Shown one piece after another: positions 38,512-50,900 of a stretch of DNA of 64,000 bases. This DNA is from Eudromia elegans (Eukaryota > Chordata > Aves > Tinamiformes > Tinamidae), in NCBI GenBank assembly GCA_003342815.1, contig PTEX01000003.1, positions 756,338-820,337 of the forward strand. The letters are read 5' to 3'. The notes under the pieces were generated by a model. The model was not told the DNA's origin and searched no databases. It worked only from the letters and a program-made list of their open reading frames with translations. Positions within the stretch are counted from its first letter, which is position 1. Every line of letters starts with the position of its first letter. The position numbers and the translations under genes are program-made.

Positions 38512-38990
38512 ATCATAGAATGAATGAATCGTAGAATGGCTAGGGTTGGAAGGGACCTGTAGAGGTCATGTAGTCCAACCCCCCTGCACACGCAGGGTCC
38601 CCTAGAGCATGTGGCACAGGGTGGTGTCCAGGCAGGTTTTGAAGATCTCCAGAGAAGGAGACTCCACCACCTCTCTGGGCAGCCTGTTCCAGGGCTCTGT
38701 CACCCTCACCGTTAAGAAATTCTTCCTCAAGTTCCTGTGGAACTTTTGGTGCCTCAATTTGTGGCCGTTTCCCCTAGTTCTATCACTGGCCACCACTGAG
38801 AAGAGGCCAGCCCCCTCCTCCTCACTCCCTTTCTTGAGATGTTTATATACATTAATCAGGTCCCCTCTCAGTCTTCTCTTCTCCAGGCTGAAGAGGCCCA
38901 GCTCTCTCAGCCTTTCCTCATAGGGCAGATGTTCCAGACCCCTAATCATCTTTGTGGCCCTGCGCTGGACTCTCTCTAGCAGCTCCACGC
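38512..38990 (-). mobile_element. CR1 LINE, 5'-truncated, ORF2 C-terminus intact
   Basis: On the minus strand the frame runs [20 protein letters not shown], through [20 protein letters not shown] and [10 protein letters not shown], to [20 protein letters not shown] and a stop at about 38602. This is the C-terminal end of CR1 ORF2 after the reverse-transcriptase core. The 3' end carries the CR1 untranslated tail and an octamer-type repeat (ATTC/ATGATT units) at 38512-38535. No frameshift is seen over about 130 residues, which suggests a younger insertion than the other two copies. Homology stops near 38990, where the flanking sequence begins. It lies in the same orientation as ZFPM2. Confidence 0.93.
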
Positions 38991-39529
38991 GAGTGATTAC
39001 ATCTACCTCCCCATGGTGGTCTTTGTGTACCTGCAAAGGACCGGAATTTGGAGGTGCTGGAAAAATGAAAGAAGAATGAAGAGAGCTCCCAATCCACCAC
39101 ACTTTGGTTTACCTTTATGAGGAATGACGTCAGAATCCCATGAATCCCCAATTTAAGCTCTCCTCTAAAAGAACTGAAGAGTGTTTTCAAACAATGTGCT
39201 GGTTTTGAACATGGAAGGCTTCTGTATTTTAGATCTCCCTTGTACAATTTCATATACATTAGAAATGAAAAAATGACTTTTTAGGTGTAAGCAGTTGTAT
39301 CATCATTTTATCTAAACAGTAATTAAAAAAAAATTTAGACTCCTCTTGAATTCATTTATTATCTCAGTAATATGCTGTTACTTGTTAGCAAAGTTAATTA
39401 CGGAAATCTGTCTAGTTATAAAACGTCACACTAACTACTCAGTGATCACTGAGCTCTAGCTGGATAATCCTTTGAGCCTATTTTCACAATGGCTAGTTTA
39501 AATTGGCATTCTGTGATAACCAACCTTAT

Positions 39530-39547
39530 AAAAAAAAAAAAAAAAAA
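39530..39547 (+). repeat. Poly(A) tract
   Basis: Eighteen A residues after CTTAT. No retroposon body or target-site duplication was recognised. Similar shorter A-runs occur at 29605-29622, 35588-35603 and 58973-58987, and a T-run at 60251-60265. Confidence 0.85.
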
Positions 39548-40784
39548 TAAAAGGCTTATACAGAGCTGGAAAACTTTCATTTCCGGAGTTGAAAAAGAAA
39601 GCGGAATCATATATGACATTTTCTTCCATGAGATGTGTCAAGAATCAGCTATGGAGTCAAGTTTATTTGACTACCTGTAGTACTACCTCTCTAATTCTTT
39701 TATCTGAAATCATTTATAAATTTGCTGTTGTATATCATGAGTAATAAATACAAAACAAATGATAAACAGTTTAGCATTTAGTTATTAAAAGTATTTTGTT
39801 ATACAGTGACCAACTGCAATATTAACACAATTTATAATTTTGGAGAAACTGAAGATGAGGCTTTTTTGCACTTCTTAATAATATCAGATGAGTTAGTATG
39901 TTCTAGTTGCAAATAATTTTGAATTTAAGAAGGTATTTTTTCTAAGAACAAATATAGTTTGTAGAAGATAGTATGCATTTTCATAAAGAATGCTTTGCTC
40001 ACTTTGAAATCACACTTTGGAATCAGCCTTAAACTGCTTTAGAAGTATGAGTCAAGAAGTGCATAAAATATGCAAAATATTTTATCATCTCTATTTTCTG
40101 AGGGGGAGGTGAGATAAATAGAAGTTAATGTCCATGTCTTCATATTTCAAGATCTAAAATATCTATATTCTTTTGGGAACTTAGCTTGACTCCTAGAGCC
40201 TAGATTTTACTTTTGTACCAATGATTGAAAACAAGCCCAAGTCCTCTATCCCCTTAAATGAAAAATTCATCTTAAATGAAAAGTTCAGGGTCTCACTGTG
40301 AGTCAATGCTAGCAATAGAAGTCCTAACTTCTTCTAGCAGTTACAATCACTGAATCCAAAAATTCCACAGAATTCATATAAAAAAACTTGTTATTCTGAA
40401 GAAGTAGGGAAGTATTTCTGGCAAGAACATAGAGAATGTCCAGACAGATCAAAGGAATTACAAGTCAAAATACATCTGGGCTACAGAATTATTTTGTCTT
40501 GGAAGAATTAAAACTGACCCTCTACACTGATATTTTTTAAAAATAATGTCTGTTTACAGCAGTTTATTATCTTTTAATAAGAACATACTACAAGTATATA
40601 AGAACAGAAGTCTAGGCTGTTACCAACTATGAAGTATATTAAGGAGCAATATTTAAGTACACAGCAAGCAAACACAATGCTGCAGGTAACATCCTTCATT
40701 CACTTGCTGATAAAATTGGTATCTCTAAAATAAAACAAAACAAAATAATGCAACTCCCCTAAAGAGTTGCTGCTCTTTCTGTAC

Positions 40785-40829
40785 CTCTCTCTCTCTCAAA
40801 AAAAAAANAAAAAAAAAAAAAAAAAAAAA
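40785..40829 (+). repeat. (CT)n followed by poly(A) with one undetermined base
   Basis: A short CT dinucleotide array (40785-40797) runs straight into about 32 A residues, with a single N at 40808. No retroposon body is recognisable upstream. The N marks an uncertain base call in the homopolymer. Confidence 0.9.
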
Positions 40830-43800
40830 GAAAAGGCAAAAGAAAGCAGCATATACATGAACCCAAAAATCTTCAGTGAGGAGAAAATCTCTGTTTCAGC
40901 CACAACTACAACTCTAATGTAGACTTAACAATCCTCTTCTGAAAGGCACAAACAATTTGATGTACAAGGAATATATGGAAAGGGTGGTTGTACAGGTGAC
41001 AGGTACTCCACCATGTTTTCCCATGTTCTTAATCTCAACTAACAACACACAAATCAAGGATATATCATATATTAACTTAAAAGGATAAAACAATCTAGAC
41101 AAAAAAATCCCACATAAATATACCCAGTGTTTCAAAATTAAGCTTTCTGGCATCAGGAAATGCTTAAATGCAAACATAGCCTCCTTACACCTTGAACCAC
41201 TCTTTTGCAGATGGACCTTATTAGAAATGTCTAATTTCTCTCCTGTGCTCTGGACACTAGTTTCTTGTCCAGACAATCTGCTCCATTGCATCCCCCTACC
41301 GCCTGTGTGACTTCACTGTTTCCCTCCTTATGAGTGGCAAGTTCTGAGGTACACTCAAGTCCCCAGTGATGGCCTCCAACCATACACAAGTGCAGATGTT
41401 GTAAAAACCAGTCAGAACAAGGCGTGCATGTTTCCCTTCTCACAACTTCTGTGTTCCCCTATCAATCACAGACCATTTGCTAGTCAGGTCTAATTTTCCT
41501 CTTCAGTTTCCCCAAACCTGCCTCCTACTGTCATCAGTTGCCAGCCAGGTAAAAAAGGGATTTTTGACAAATATTTGTCAGTCAATATTTCCCAGACATA
41601 AGGCAACACTTGAGTCCAAATTTCCTATTTCCATGACTGTAGCAAGTCAAAGAAGCATGATACTCCACAGTAGACTAATTTATCCAGTGGAAAAGCCATC
41701 AATGACTCAGTGTGGACACATCCAGCATACTGGTAGATAGAACAGTAGCTGCAGTACTAGCATCTTTCCTACTTCCTATGTTTATCACACTATTTCTTTT
41801 ACTTGTTTCTGTGCAACCTCTACACTTAACACACTTGATAGATGGTTCAGAAGATCTTATCTTCCAGCCCACAGACAGAATCTCCTCAATGACCTCTTTT
41901 ACCAGACACCAGTAGCCAGAACAGCTATTAAATGAAAGATTTCTACAATAGCATCACTTGTAAGTATGAAAGCAGACTTCAACAAACAGAACAACACAGC
42001 ATTTCAGTGCTCACTGAGATGAAGAAGTAAGAGCAATGTCACACTTCTCATCTGGAAATAAAAAGTTCAAACTTTTATCTGGAGTAGAAACTTAATTAAA
42101 TGTAGGAAAAGGTAGGAAAATGAATGAAGATTAAATATCCAAAAGAGATGGGATGTTGCCTGGATTAACACAGAGAAAAGGAAATGATTAAACATTGGGC
42201 CTCACAGTGCATGTCACTCTACTCTTAGGTCGAAACTAGAAAGCACACAGAGCAAAAGCAGCAGATACGTCTTTCAAATTACTGCAGAAGCATTAAAATA
42301 GATAAAGAAGAAAGCAAGTTATTATTCTTGAAAGAATTTTGACCAAAAAGCTGTTTATGTAGAAGAAAATATTTGTTTATACACTTATTTTAATCTCTTA
42401 GATATATACTCACAAATTGACAAATGGTATTATTTGAAATATTAAGCAGTGCAATTCTTCCAAAACTCCTTTCACCCCACTAAACATTTATCACCTGCCA
42501 CTGAAATATACCCTAATCTCATTTTCTAGTTTGTTGTTTTCCTGCTACAAATATTTTGACCAAAAAAACTCTCATTTTGAATGGCAGCCCACTCATTTGT
42601 GTCATTCCAGGACAAGTTTGTCACTCATTTTGCATCCTAGTACAGATTCCTCAGAGATCCCAGTTTTATAACCATGTACTATTCTTTGACTTATTTCACA
42701 ATGATCCATTTAAATCTCCCAAAACCAAAAACAATAGCAATGCATGTAATAAAATTACTGCTGTTCTTTGCTGTCATGAATGGATATAATAAAACCTGTA
42801 AAAGCAAAACAAGTATCTGCTTAGTAACTAGTACAATGATGGTAGAAAGAGGCATGCAAATCTGTATTAATATTGCAAGTACAAGCCCTAAGTTTGTATG
42901 TCATTTCCAGTACCTGTTTATATTTTGCATATTCATGAACCACTTGAAAAAATAAAGAGTATTCTCTTTGTAACCTACAACACAGAACACACAATTATCA
43001 TATCAACAATACATCTTCTGTATCCATAATTCTTAAGTATTTTCACTGAGAAGAAGAGGTATCACATCTCACCTGTCCTAAGCCAAGATAGCTTGGTATA
43101 AATAGTGTAGAATTTAAAAGCACTATAGAATAAAGATACCAGTGTCTGACAAAACCATTATTTCATTGAGAGGTATGATACTTTTCTCAGAAAGGCAATA
43201 AAAAGTAAATTCCACCCTGTCCTGGACATAAAGAGCAGTTAAAATGAAAAATTTGTTGCGTGACATCCCATGTTGTTAACAATATAGGCAGATCAAGATA
43301 AGTGGCTGGACTTGGATCATCATCAGAAGACACAAGGCCATATTTGCTAGTCTGTTATGTCATACTTCTTGAATTCACAAACCCAAGAGTGCAATAATTT
43401 TTTGTGACATGATGGAGAAGTTACATTTTATACAAACAGAGAGGCAAGATGAATTAAAACAAGCAATCATATTGTTTCTTTAAACTGCCGTTGAGTAATA
43501 TTACATTTGGATAATTCTGAAATCTAAAGCACAGAAATTGCTTAGAAAATCATACCAAGTAATGGAAAGCAAACTGTTATTGCCAGATCATTTACACCAA
43601 AACAGTCCCTGCCTGTGTAAACAGTAGGAGAATAAGAAAATAACATTTAAGAGATTTTTTGAAAAGTGAAAAGGGATCACAGCACCAAGATCGCATACAC
43701 TTTGACAGTGACAATGACCTACAATTGACAGTTAACTCTGAATGCTGTTCCTTTCTAAAAATATCCCAGGCATTTGGAAGGGCCACAGCATTTTAACAGC

Positions 43801-45667
43801 AACGCTTGTTCATATTTCCTTTCAATCATTCCCTTTCAAAACATGGATAAAGGTAGAAAAAAGAAATTGTTCAAAGGATAATTTTAAGGGTAAACAGTAA
43901 AGTTGTTAGAAAATTCTATTGTTCTGTTCCAAACTTTTCACCTGTTTCTGTATGATCAACATATCATACACATCAGTTGCTCTGATGTAATTTCATTTAA
44001 CTCCAATCCTAAAAATGTATACACTTTTGCACTTTTAAACCTATGCTTTAACAATATGCTAATTATACAGTTCAGATGATCTGGAAAGAAATCCATTTGC
44101 ACTGATGATATAAGGGAGTGACAGTACAATTTACATTAAGAAATGTTTTCTCATTTTTCTCAAAAATTGGTTTGCACTCATCCGGAGAAATCTAAATTCA
44201 TCCAAAGGCTTCCCTCCCTACTTCTCCATGGTTACTAAATAACATGACAATCTGAACGACGAACAAGAAGCACATAAGAAGGGGTTACAAAAACTCCTCT
44301 GGACACAGGTAGACAGGCAGCCAACATTTTCTTTTGTTATCTGATTAAATAAACTGTTATTATATAGAAAATATCAAAATGCTAGTAGCACACAATTCGC
44401 TGCATGAGATTATTCCTAACATTTTGAATTAGTCATTCCAAATTCTCTGCAGTAGCCCAAGGGATAGCTGGCCAGTCTACCTTACTTGCTCTGAAGGGAA
44501 ACTGCTGGATGTGGAGATATATATTGTAAATTTTCCCCTTTTATTTTTGGCTCTGTTCACACACCTAGATTTACTACAATTTTAGCAATAATATATCACA
44601 GCATGTTTTTAACACACATACCACATTAATACCAACCTTCACAGAATAGTCAGAGCTTGAGGAACAGTGCCCAGTTCGTCGCGACTCCTTTCAGTTTTCA
44701 AAGGATACTGCTGCATTCTCTGGGAAATGGCCCAAGGAGAATTCTTCTTTTTCCAAGCACTTTACTACTCCTAAGCACTTAAACTTTGAAGGCTAAAAAT
44801 TGCCTTGTTATATTCATTTGGTTCATAATTATCTTGCCCAATATTTTATTAAAAAATGCATACGCTTAAGTTGCCCTTAGAATTGAAACAGGTATGTTAT
44901 GTTACTTTGTGGAGTCATGGTGAAACAGAGAAAATGGGCTACCTGACTTTTGGGGAACATATCCACACCATTGTGTGAATGAAGTTATTGTATTTGATGC
45001 AGTATTAAACCTCTGTCTATGCAGAGCAGAGATAACCAGGGTGCCTGTTAATGATGTGCCAAAGACAAGAACATCAGTATCTTCTTAGACATCACACAGT
45101 CTAAAAATATGTGGCATCAAGAACTGAAGATCAAGAAATTTTCAAGATAACTGAAAATAGTGGACAAAAAGACAAAAAAAAGATCTAAGAGGCTGGGTAG
45201 TTCAACTAAATGATCACAGACTATCACACCAACCACCTGCAATTTTATTAACACAAGATGTTTATTTAAATAATTAAAGTCAAACAATTAAATATTTCCA
45301 TCATACACAACTTGAATTTTGGAAAGAATATTTTGATTATGAGAACATCATCTTCAGATAACCTTTTAACAGTCTTTACTTGTACTAGGCATATATTTCT
45401 CACAAGGAGGAACAGAACTTGGAGACCATATTAAAACTAGTATTACTGGGAGATTTACAAAAAGTGTGAAGACAGAAGCATGGAAGTTTCAAGTTAAAAA
45501 ACTGAAGATGAGGTTAAGCTGAAATATACGAAAATTAATATCAAGATCCTAACTGACCCCAGCAAGGGTTGGCCCTGCATTTCAACGTGGTGGTTCAGTG
45601 TAGGTTTGTAGTACTCTTAAAGAATGCTGATTCAATTATCATTTAACCTTCCCGCAGTAGTTTTACA

Positions 45668-45686
45668 TTTATTTATTTATTTATTT
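45668..45686 (+). repeat. (TTTA)n tetranucleotide repeat
   Basis: About five TTTA units inside AT-rich intron. Confidence 0.85.
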
Positions 45687-47099
45687 CCACTGAAACTGAT
45701 GTATCTTGAATGAATTTATGCAGTCACTTCCTTCTTTCTACAAATATATTTTCAAATAACTTGCATATGCAAAAGCAAATGTTAACAGTCACTTTGCTCT
45801 TCCAGAAACAACAAACAAAAAGAGATTTTCACCAAATTCTCTAATCATTTTCTCTGGAATACTTTAGGAGGATGATTGTGGGGCCTGCAAAGAAAAACAG
45901 GAGAAATCAGTGATAATTTCCAACACATACATAACATTCACGAATAAAATGAATACCACTCACAAAAGCTCAGCTTAACAGTGGGACCACTTAAACAGAT
46001 CACTTTAAAGATCAACTGAAAGGTTTGTTATAAAATTGAATGCATTCTGGAAGATCTAAATTCTGAAAATCGTATTTTGATTTTCACATCACTGGAACGG
46101 CTTCACAATTCCAAAACATTTGCCCAAATAATTAGAGATTCTGTTGCAGCTGTGTTATCTGCATTTTCTGGAGGAAAGTGTTTGTGTTCTAGGCATAGAA
46201 AATAAGTTTTCTTTTTCTTTTTCCTCCAGTAGGTTGAGATGCCAACAGCCTGACAGCTACTGACAGCTTAACAGCTCTTTGATTCCCACTTCATTCCACT
46301 GAATCTGAAAGCTATCCTCCAGAAAGAGCAAATTTGATCAGTATTTCAACCTAAACACTTCACTGTTTCAGGCTTCATAGGCAGAAAAATAGTATGATAA
46401 ATTAGACTTAGTATATCATGTCTCTGTTCACTTTCCTGGCACTATCTGCTTGAAGCTAAGAGAAGTCATATTCTGCCAGATGCTGTATCATAGTCGTTTT
46501 AATGATACAAAAGCTTGCAGGGTGAATAAGCAGAGGACAACTCTTCACAGATGTTCTTGTCCCCTTGGTTCACCTACTTTTTTTTTGTTTGTTTTGTTTC
46601 ACAGAAAAGATCCTCAAAATGTTTACTAAAGTTGAAGAGATTCTAGAAAAAGTAGCAATAAAAATCCGTACTTCTAAGGGAGAACAAGGCTGGAGACAAT
46701 GTATAAATATTTAGTGTTCCTATTACAGTTATAGTTTCGTGCTTAGGGCACTGCGGTTCAAACATACCTGACAATCTTCAGCCTCTCTTTATGCAAGCTT
46801 GACTTTTCTCTTGCACTGAGTCTGTGAAACAGAGCATGGAAGAAAAAAAAAAAAACAACTATCAACTCCTATATATAAGAAAGATATGTTACCAGTATTC
46901 AACACCACAATGCTGACACTGTACATAAACATATATTCAAATGATTACCTGATTCATCTTGTCCAGTTCCAGAAAAGCAGGTTGTTGTGAGTTTTCTACC
47001 TAATACCTCTCATTTTGGCATTTCTGCTGCATTACTGGCAGCCCCAGAAAGAAGGGTATCTGATGTGCAGGACTCCATCAAGTGAAATTCCAATTTGGC

Positions 47100-47950
47100 C
47101 TTTTTATCTCATGAGTGTTGGACTCTGCACAAGTAATAATACAAAATATCTCTCACCTGCAAATGATTTACAATAACACAATCAACGACGTATTTCCTAT
47201 GACCCACTTTACTGTGCAACATTCAACGTGTGGAAATATTTTGCATGAAAAAAATGTCAATAAATTCCAGTCATTATATATTTTACGCTACTGCTTTCAT
47301 TCTTTCCCATATGTTTACAGTCATAACAATTACACCCAAGAAAGCCCATACAGGAATTCATTTATACTGCTCACTTACCAAAAGGCATTGCTAACAGAAT
47401 ATTTCCTTGGGTTCTGCCCGAGGGCCCTAGGGTTTAAATTGCTGTGTTGGCCTTTGCTTACCTATAAAGAAGAGTTGCTACCAATTATTTTATCTCATGC
47501 ACCCTGCACACCTCCTGCATACAATGACATTTTTGAGGCTTTAAATATCTTTGCTAAAGGTACGACATGCAGATATGTGATGTGTTTGGCACTTGTAACT
47601 TTTAGAAGGGAAAACAAAGGCTGGTGAAATGAATGTTGGTCAAAAGTCTAAGCAGAATCAAATCACTCTGAATATCATGATCCAAAATACACTAATGGAG
47701 AGTTATCAAGGGTTATACAATGTATGGAAATTGTAATCCCACAATAGCATGTTCCTACTTCCAAACCCTTACATTTAAAACATATTTTTTAACACAGCGT
47801 GTGATTTTCCTTCTCATGCGTTGTGCATTATTAATTAGAGAACACGGTTTTATTGTAAATCAGAGATCAGTGCACTTACTCACAAAAAAGGGGATGAAGA
47901 AAAGGGTTATACGGGTTATGCATGCACATATATTTACTTAGACAGATACT
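47100..47950. promoter_or_regulatory. Long conserved-element-like stretch with the longest open frame
   Basis: A plus-strand frame at 47115-47627 is open for 170 codons (its start is TTG, not ATG) and is rich in Tyr, Leu and His with no recognised domain. The stretch lacks repeats and carries preserved CpGs in AT-rich surroundings (CAACGACGTA, GGTACGACATG) and homeodomain-like ATTAATTAGAG near 47830. I read it as a probable constrained noncoding element rather than a gene. Confidence 0.3.
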
Positions 47951-50900
47951 AGGCAAGAATTTGCAATTTTGCAATTTTAGCAACATGCAACTTGCTTCAC
48001 CATAACAGTTTTGAAAAACTATAAAGACCCCTAGGTATTCCCAGTACTGTGGCTAATTTTAACCTGCAGGGAGTTTTCATTCCAAGCAGTTAGATTTGAA
48101 GAGTTGGAAGAATAAGATTGTGTGGAACATTTCTTCAAATATTTTGTTAAAATTTAAACATACTTTCAATAGTCACTCATGAAATTTATAGCTCTAGCAG
48201 AAAAAAAATACTTTTGCCTGCCAAGATTTGTCATCTTCCTTCGTCATTTCAGCATAGAATTACCCACACTTTTTGCATATCATTGGAAAAAATAATATAA
48301 GTTGTAAAACAAATTATTTTTGCAAAAGATATAAACCTGATGCCTTGCTATGAAGATTAAGAAATTTGTTTCGTACAAAGCCATTATAGGAAGTGAGGTT
48401 TCAGAAAAGAAATGTTTCCACTCTCAGAGCACTTCTGCAGTCTCATGGTTTTCATATCCTTTGGCCCATCAACTGTTGTAGTGGTAAATAAAAGTAGTCA
48501 GTCTGCCAGAGTCAAACAATAAAGCAAAATCTACATTTAAGTCACCACTTTCTGGGGAACAGTCAGGAAAATGAAGAAATTACATATTTTCATAGTATCA
48601 AATTGATGGCCATCTTTCACAGATATCTTGGTAAAAATGTCCTGTAGATCATTCTTTTTTTTGGTTCTTAACTACTTGAGATACCTAACATCTGCGCATG
48701 CAGTGTAACAGTACACTGGTCAATCTACATTTTGCTGTATCTAGCCTATCTGTTCATGAGAAGGACGTACCTCTTTCCTCTTGGAGACACCTGCTGTTCT
48801 TCTCTAATTCAACTATGTATTTGGAAGCTAAACTAAAGTTTTTTTGACATCCTGTCTACTGCATTACAAATTTTGGGTTCTCTGCCAAATCCTTGAGCCA
48901 TGTTTAATGCCACTCATTTGTCACAAGTGTCATAGTTTACCTAGATTTAGTCTCTGTTTCAGTTTTGGAAAGTGGAATCAAAGAACACTTGTGTAGCTAT
49001 TGTACAATCAGGAAAACCAAGACTATGTGATTGTTACATCTATAAGAGTATTTTAATTCTGATTTAAAGATTTTTGAATTTTGTCATTTATGATATGGCT
49101 TTATTAAGCATGATAAAGCTCAGGTTTTCAATACCCCAGGATGTGATTGTTTCCCCATTCCTCTCCACTCTACATAGCCTGAAGATGGCAATGAAATATT
49201 ACAACTGTTGAAGTTAAGAAACTTTGCCTAATTTGCAGGAAGTATAAACTCACTTCAAGATATTTTTTTGTATGATTTTCAAATGAAAAATGATTTGTAC
49301 ATTTTGGTGTCATCTTTGAGAGTTGTGGATAAATTTGCTAAGCCTATGGCAGGTTTCTTTTCCTCACCATAAATTTTGCACAATCCCATGTGCACAAAAT
49401 TTCTCCATGATGTCATCATGTAATTAGGAATTGATATTTGAATGTAATCCTGGTTCTGTGAAACAAAGGATGCTTGTGCAAAGCAATGGGAGGTTTCTTA
49501 TGTATGCCAACAATTTTCATTGATCTTTCCAACTCAAATAAAAACTCAATTACTATGCAATCTTACTGTTTCAAACAATAAGAAAGTAGAAATAATTTTA
49601 GAACCAAAGGCATTTTTCAGTTGTACTGTAAATTAATAAAAGAAGTACAGTTTGCATAAAAATAACCTTTTTAATTCCTCAAATGCAACATATGGTTGTT
49701 CTTTCTCTTGAAAAATATGAAAACATTGCCTAACTCTTCACAAACAGTCCATCCATACGCTTAAGTTTCATAAAAATATGATTAAATGCAATATATCTTC
49801 CAAAAGATTATTATGTTAACATGAAAGAGAAGTATGTAATACCAAATGAACTCTCACATATCCTCAGTTTCACCCCAACATCATATATGTCATAAAACAT
49901 TCTCATCCCTGTATTGCTCCACATCTAATGTCTTCCAAAGGACAATTCAGTGAGTAATAAACTCTTTTCTAAAATATAAAAAAGGCATAATTGGCAGAAA
50001 TAGAATATCTGCACGTCAAGCACAGAACACAGCAACACATATATACAGGTTTTATCCACACCATCATTTAGTACTGGCACAGCTTCACATAATTACAGTA
50101 AGGTGTTTCTTTATATTTATACTTATTATTATGAATCTATTAATTAAATACACAGATCCAAGTCCTGCAGGGAATGTCACATATCCTCTAGATGTCTCTG
50201 GAGATTAATTCTGAGGTCATTATAACTCTGAGCAGGATCCATCAGAAGGAATCAATCATACCATTAGCATTATAACAGTTCTTCAATATTCGCTCTGTTG
50301 GAGGAAACAAAACATTTTGTGCTCACAGTTCAGACTGTAAGCCACCCTCTCCGCGTCATGCGGTGATTTTATCTCCACTGTGTTTCCATCTTGAGACTTA
50401 CCTATGCATTTTATCACTGATATTTGTATATGTTAGTTAATATTTCATTTTCTTATAAAAATATGCTAGAATTTTACAATTTTCATTTTGACTTTAATAG
50501 AAACTCAGGATGTAAGAAAAAATGGTTGAACTAGCTTACAAGGTTTAGAATTTCCTCAAATTTTTCCTTAGAATCCTAATATTTTTCAATACACTTTAGT
50601 ATGACTAGAGTTTTAAAACGCAGCCCAATGTATGGAGCATTATATCAGTAGCCCGCCTCAGACAAAGACGTAAGTTATTCAAAACGCACCAGTGTCACTT
50701 TCCATTTACATCAGTCTGCCTTTGAACACGCATACAGGGAACAGGCCCCAAGCCGCATGACTGTAGTTGCCCAGACATTCCCATCTGAGGGAACTGTAAC
50801 CTTGCAAATTATAAAGACATGTATTTTGAGATCCATCCCTTGGGGACATGGCAAACACAAACTTACACTCATTTGTTCTGCAGAGAAGAACATATCTATT

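Larger units (their letters stand above)
38991..47099. other. Intron, AT-rich, no gene seen
   Basis: Eight kilobases of AT-rich sequence with simple repeats (39530, 40785, 45668). Two TGACAGCT motifs sit 10 bases apart at 46251-46268 beside a pyrimidine tract ending CAG. Open frames are short and of low-complexity composition. Confidence 0.55.

Noticed and set aside
40798-40829. Poly(A) tail of a processed pseudogene or SINE
   Set aside because: The sequence before it is a CT repeat and ordinary intron, with no gene- or SINE-like body.
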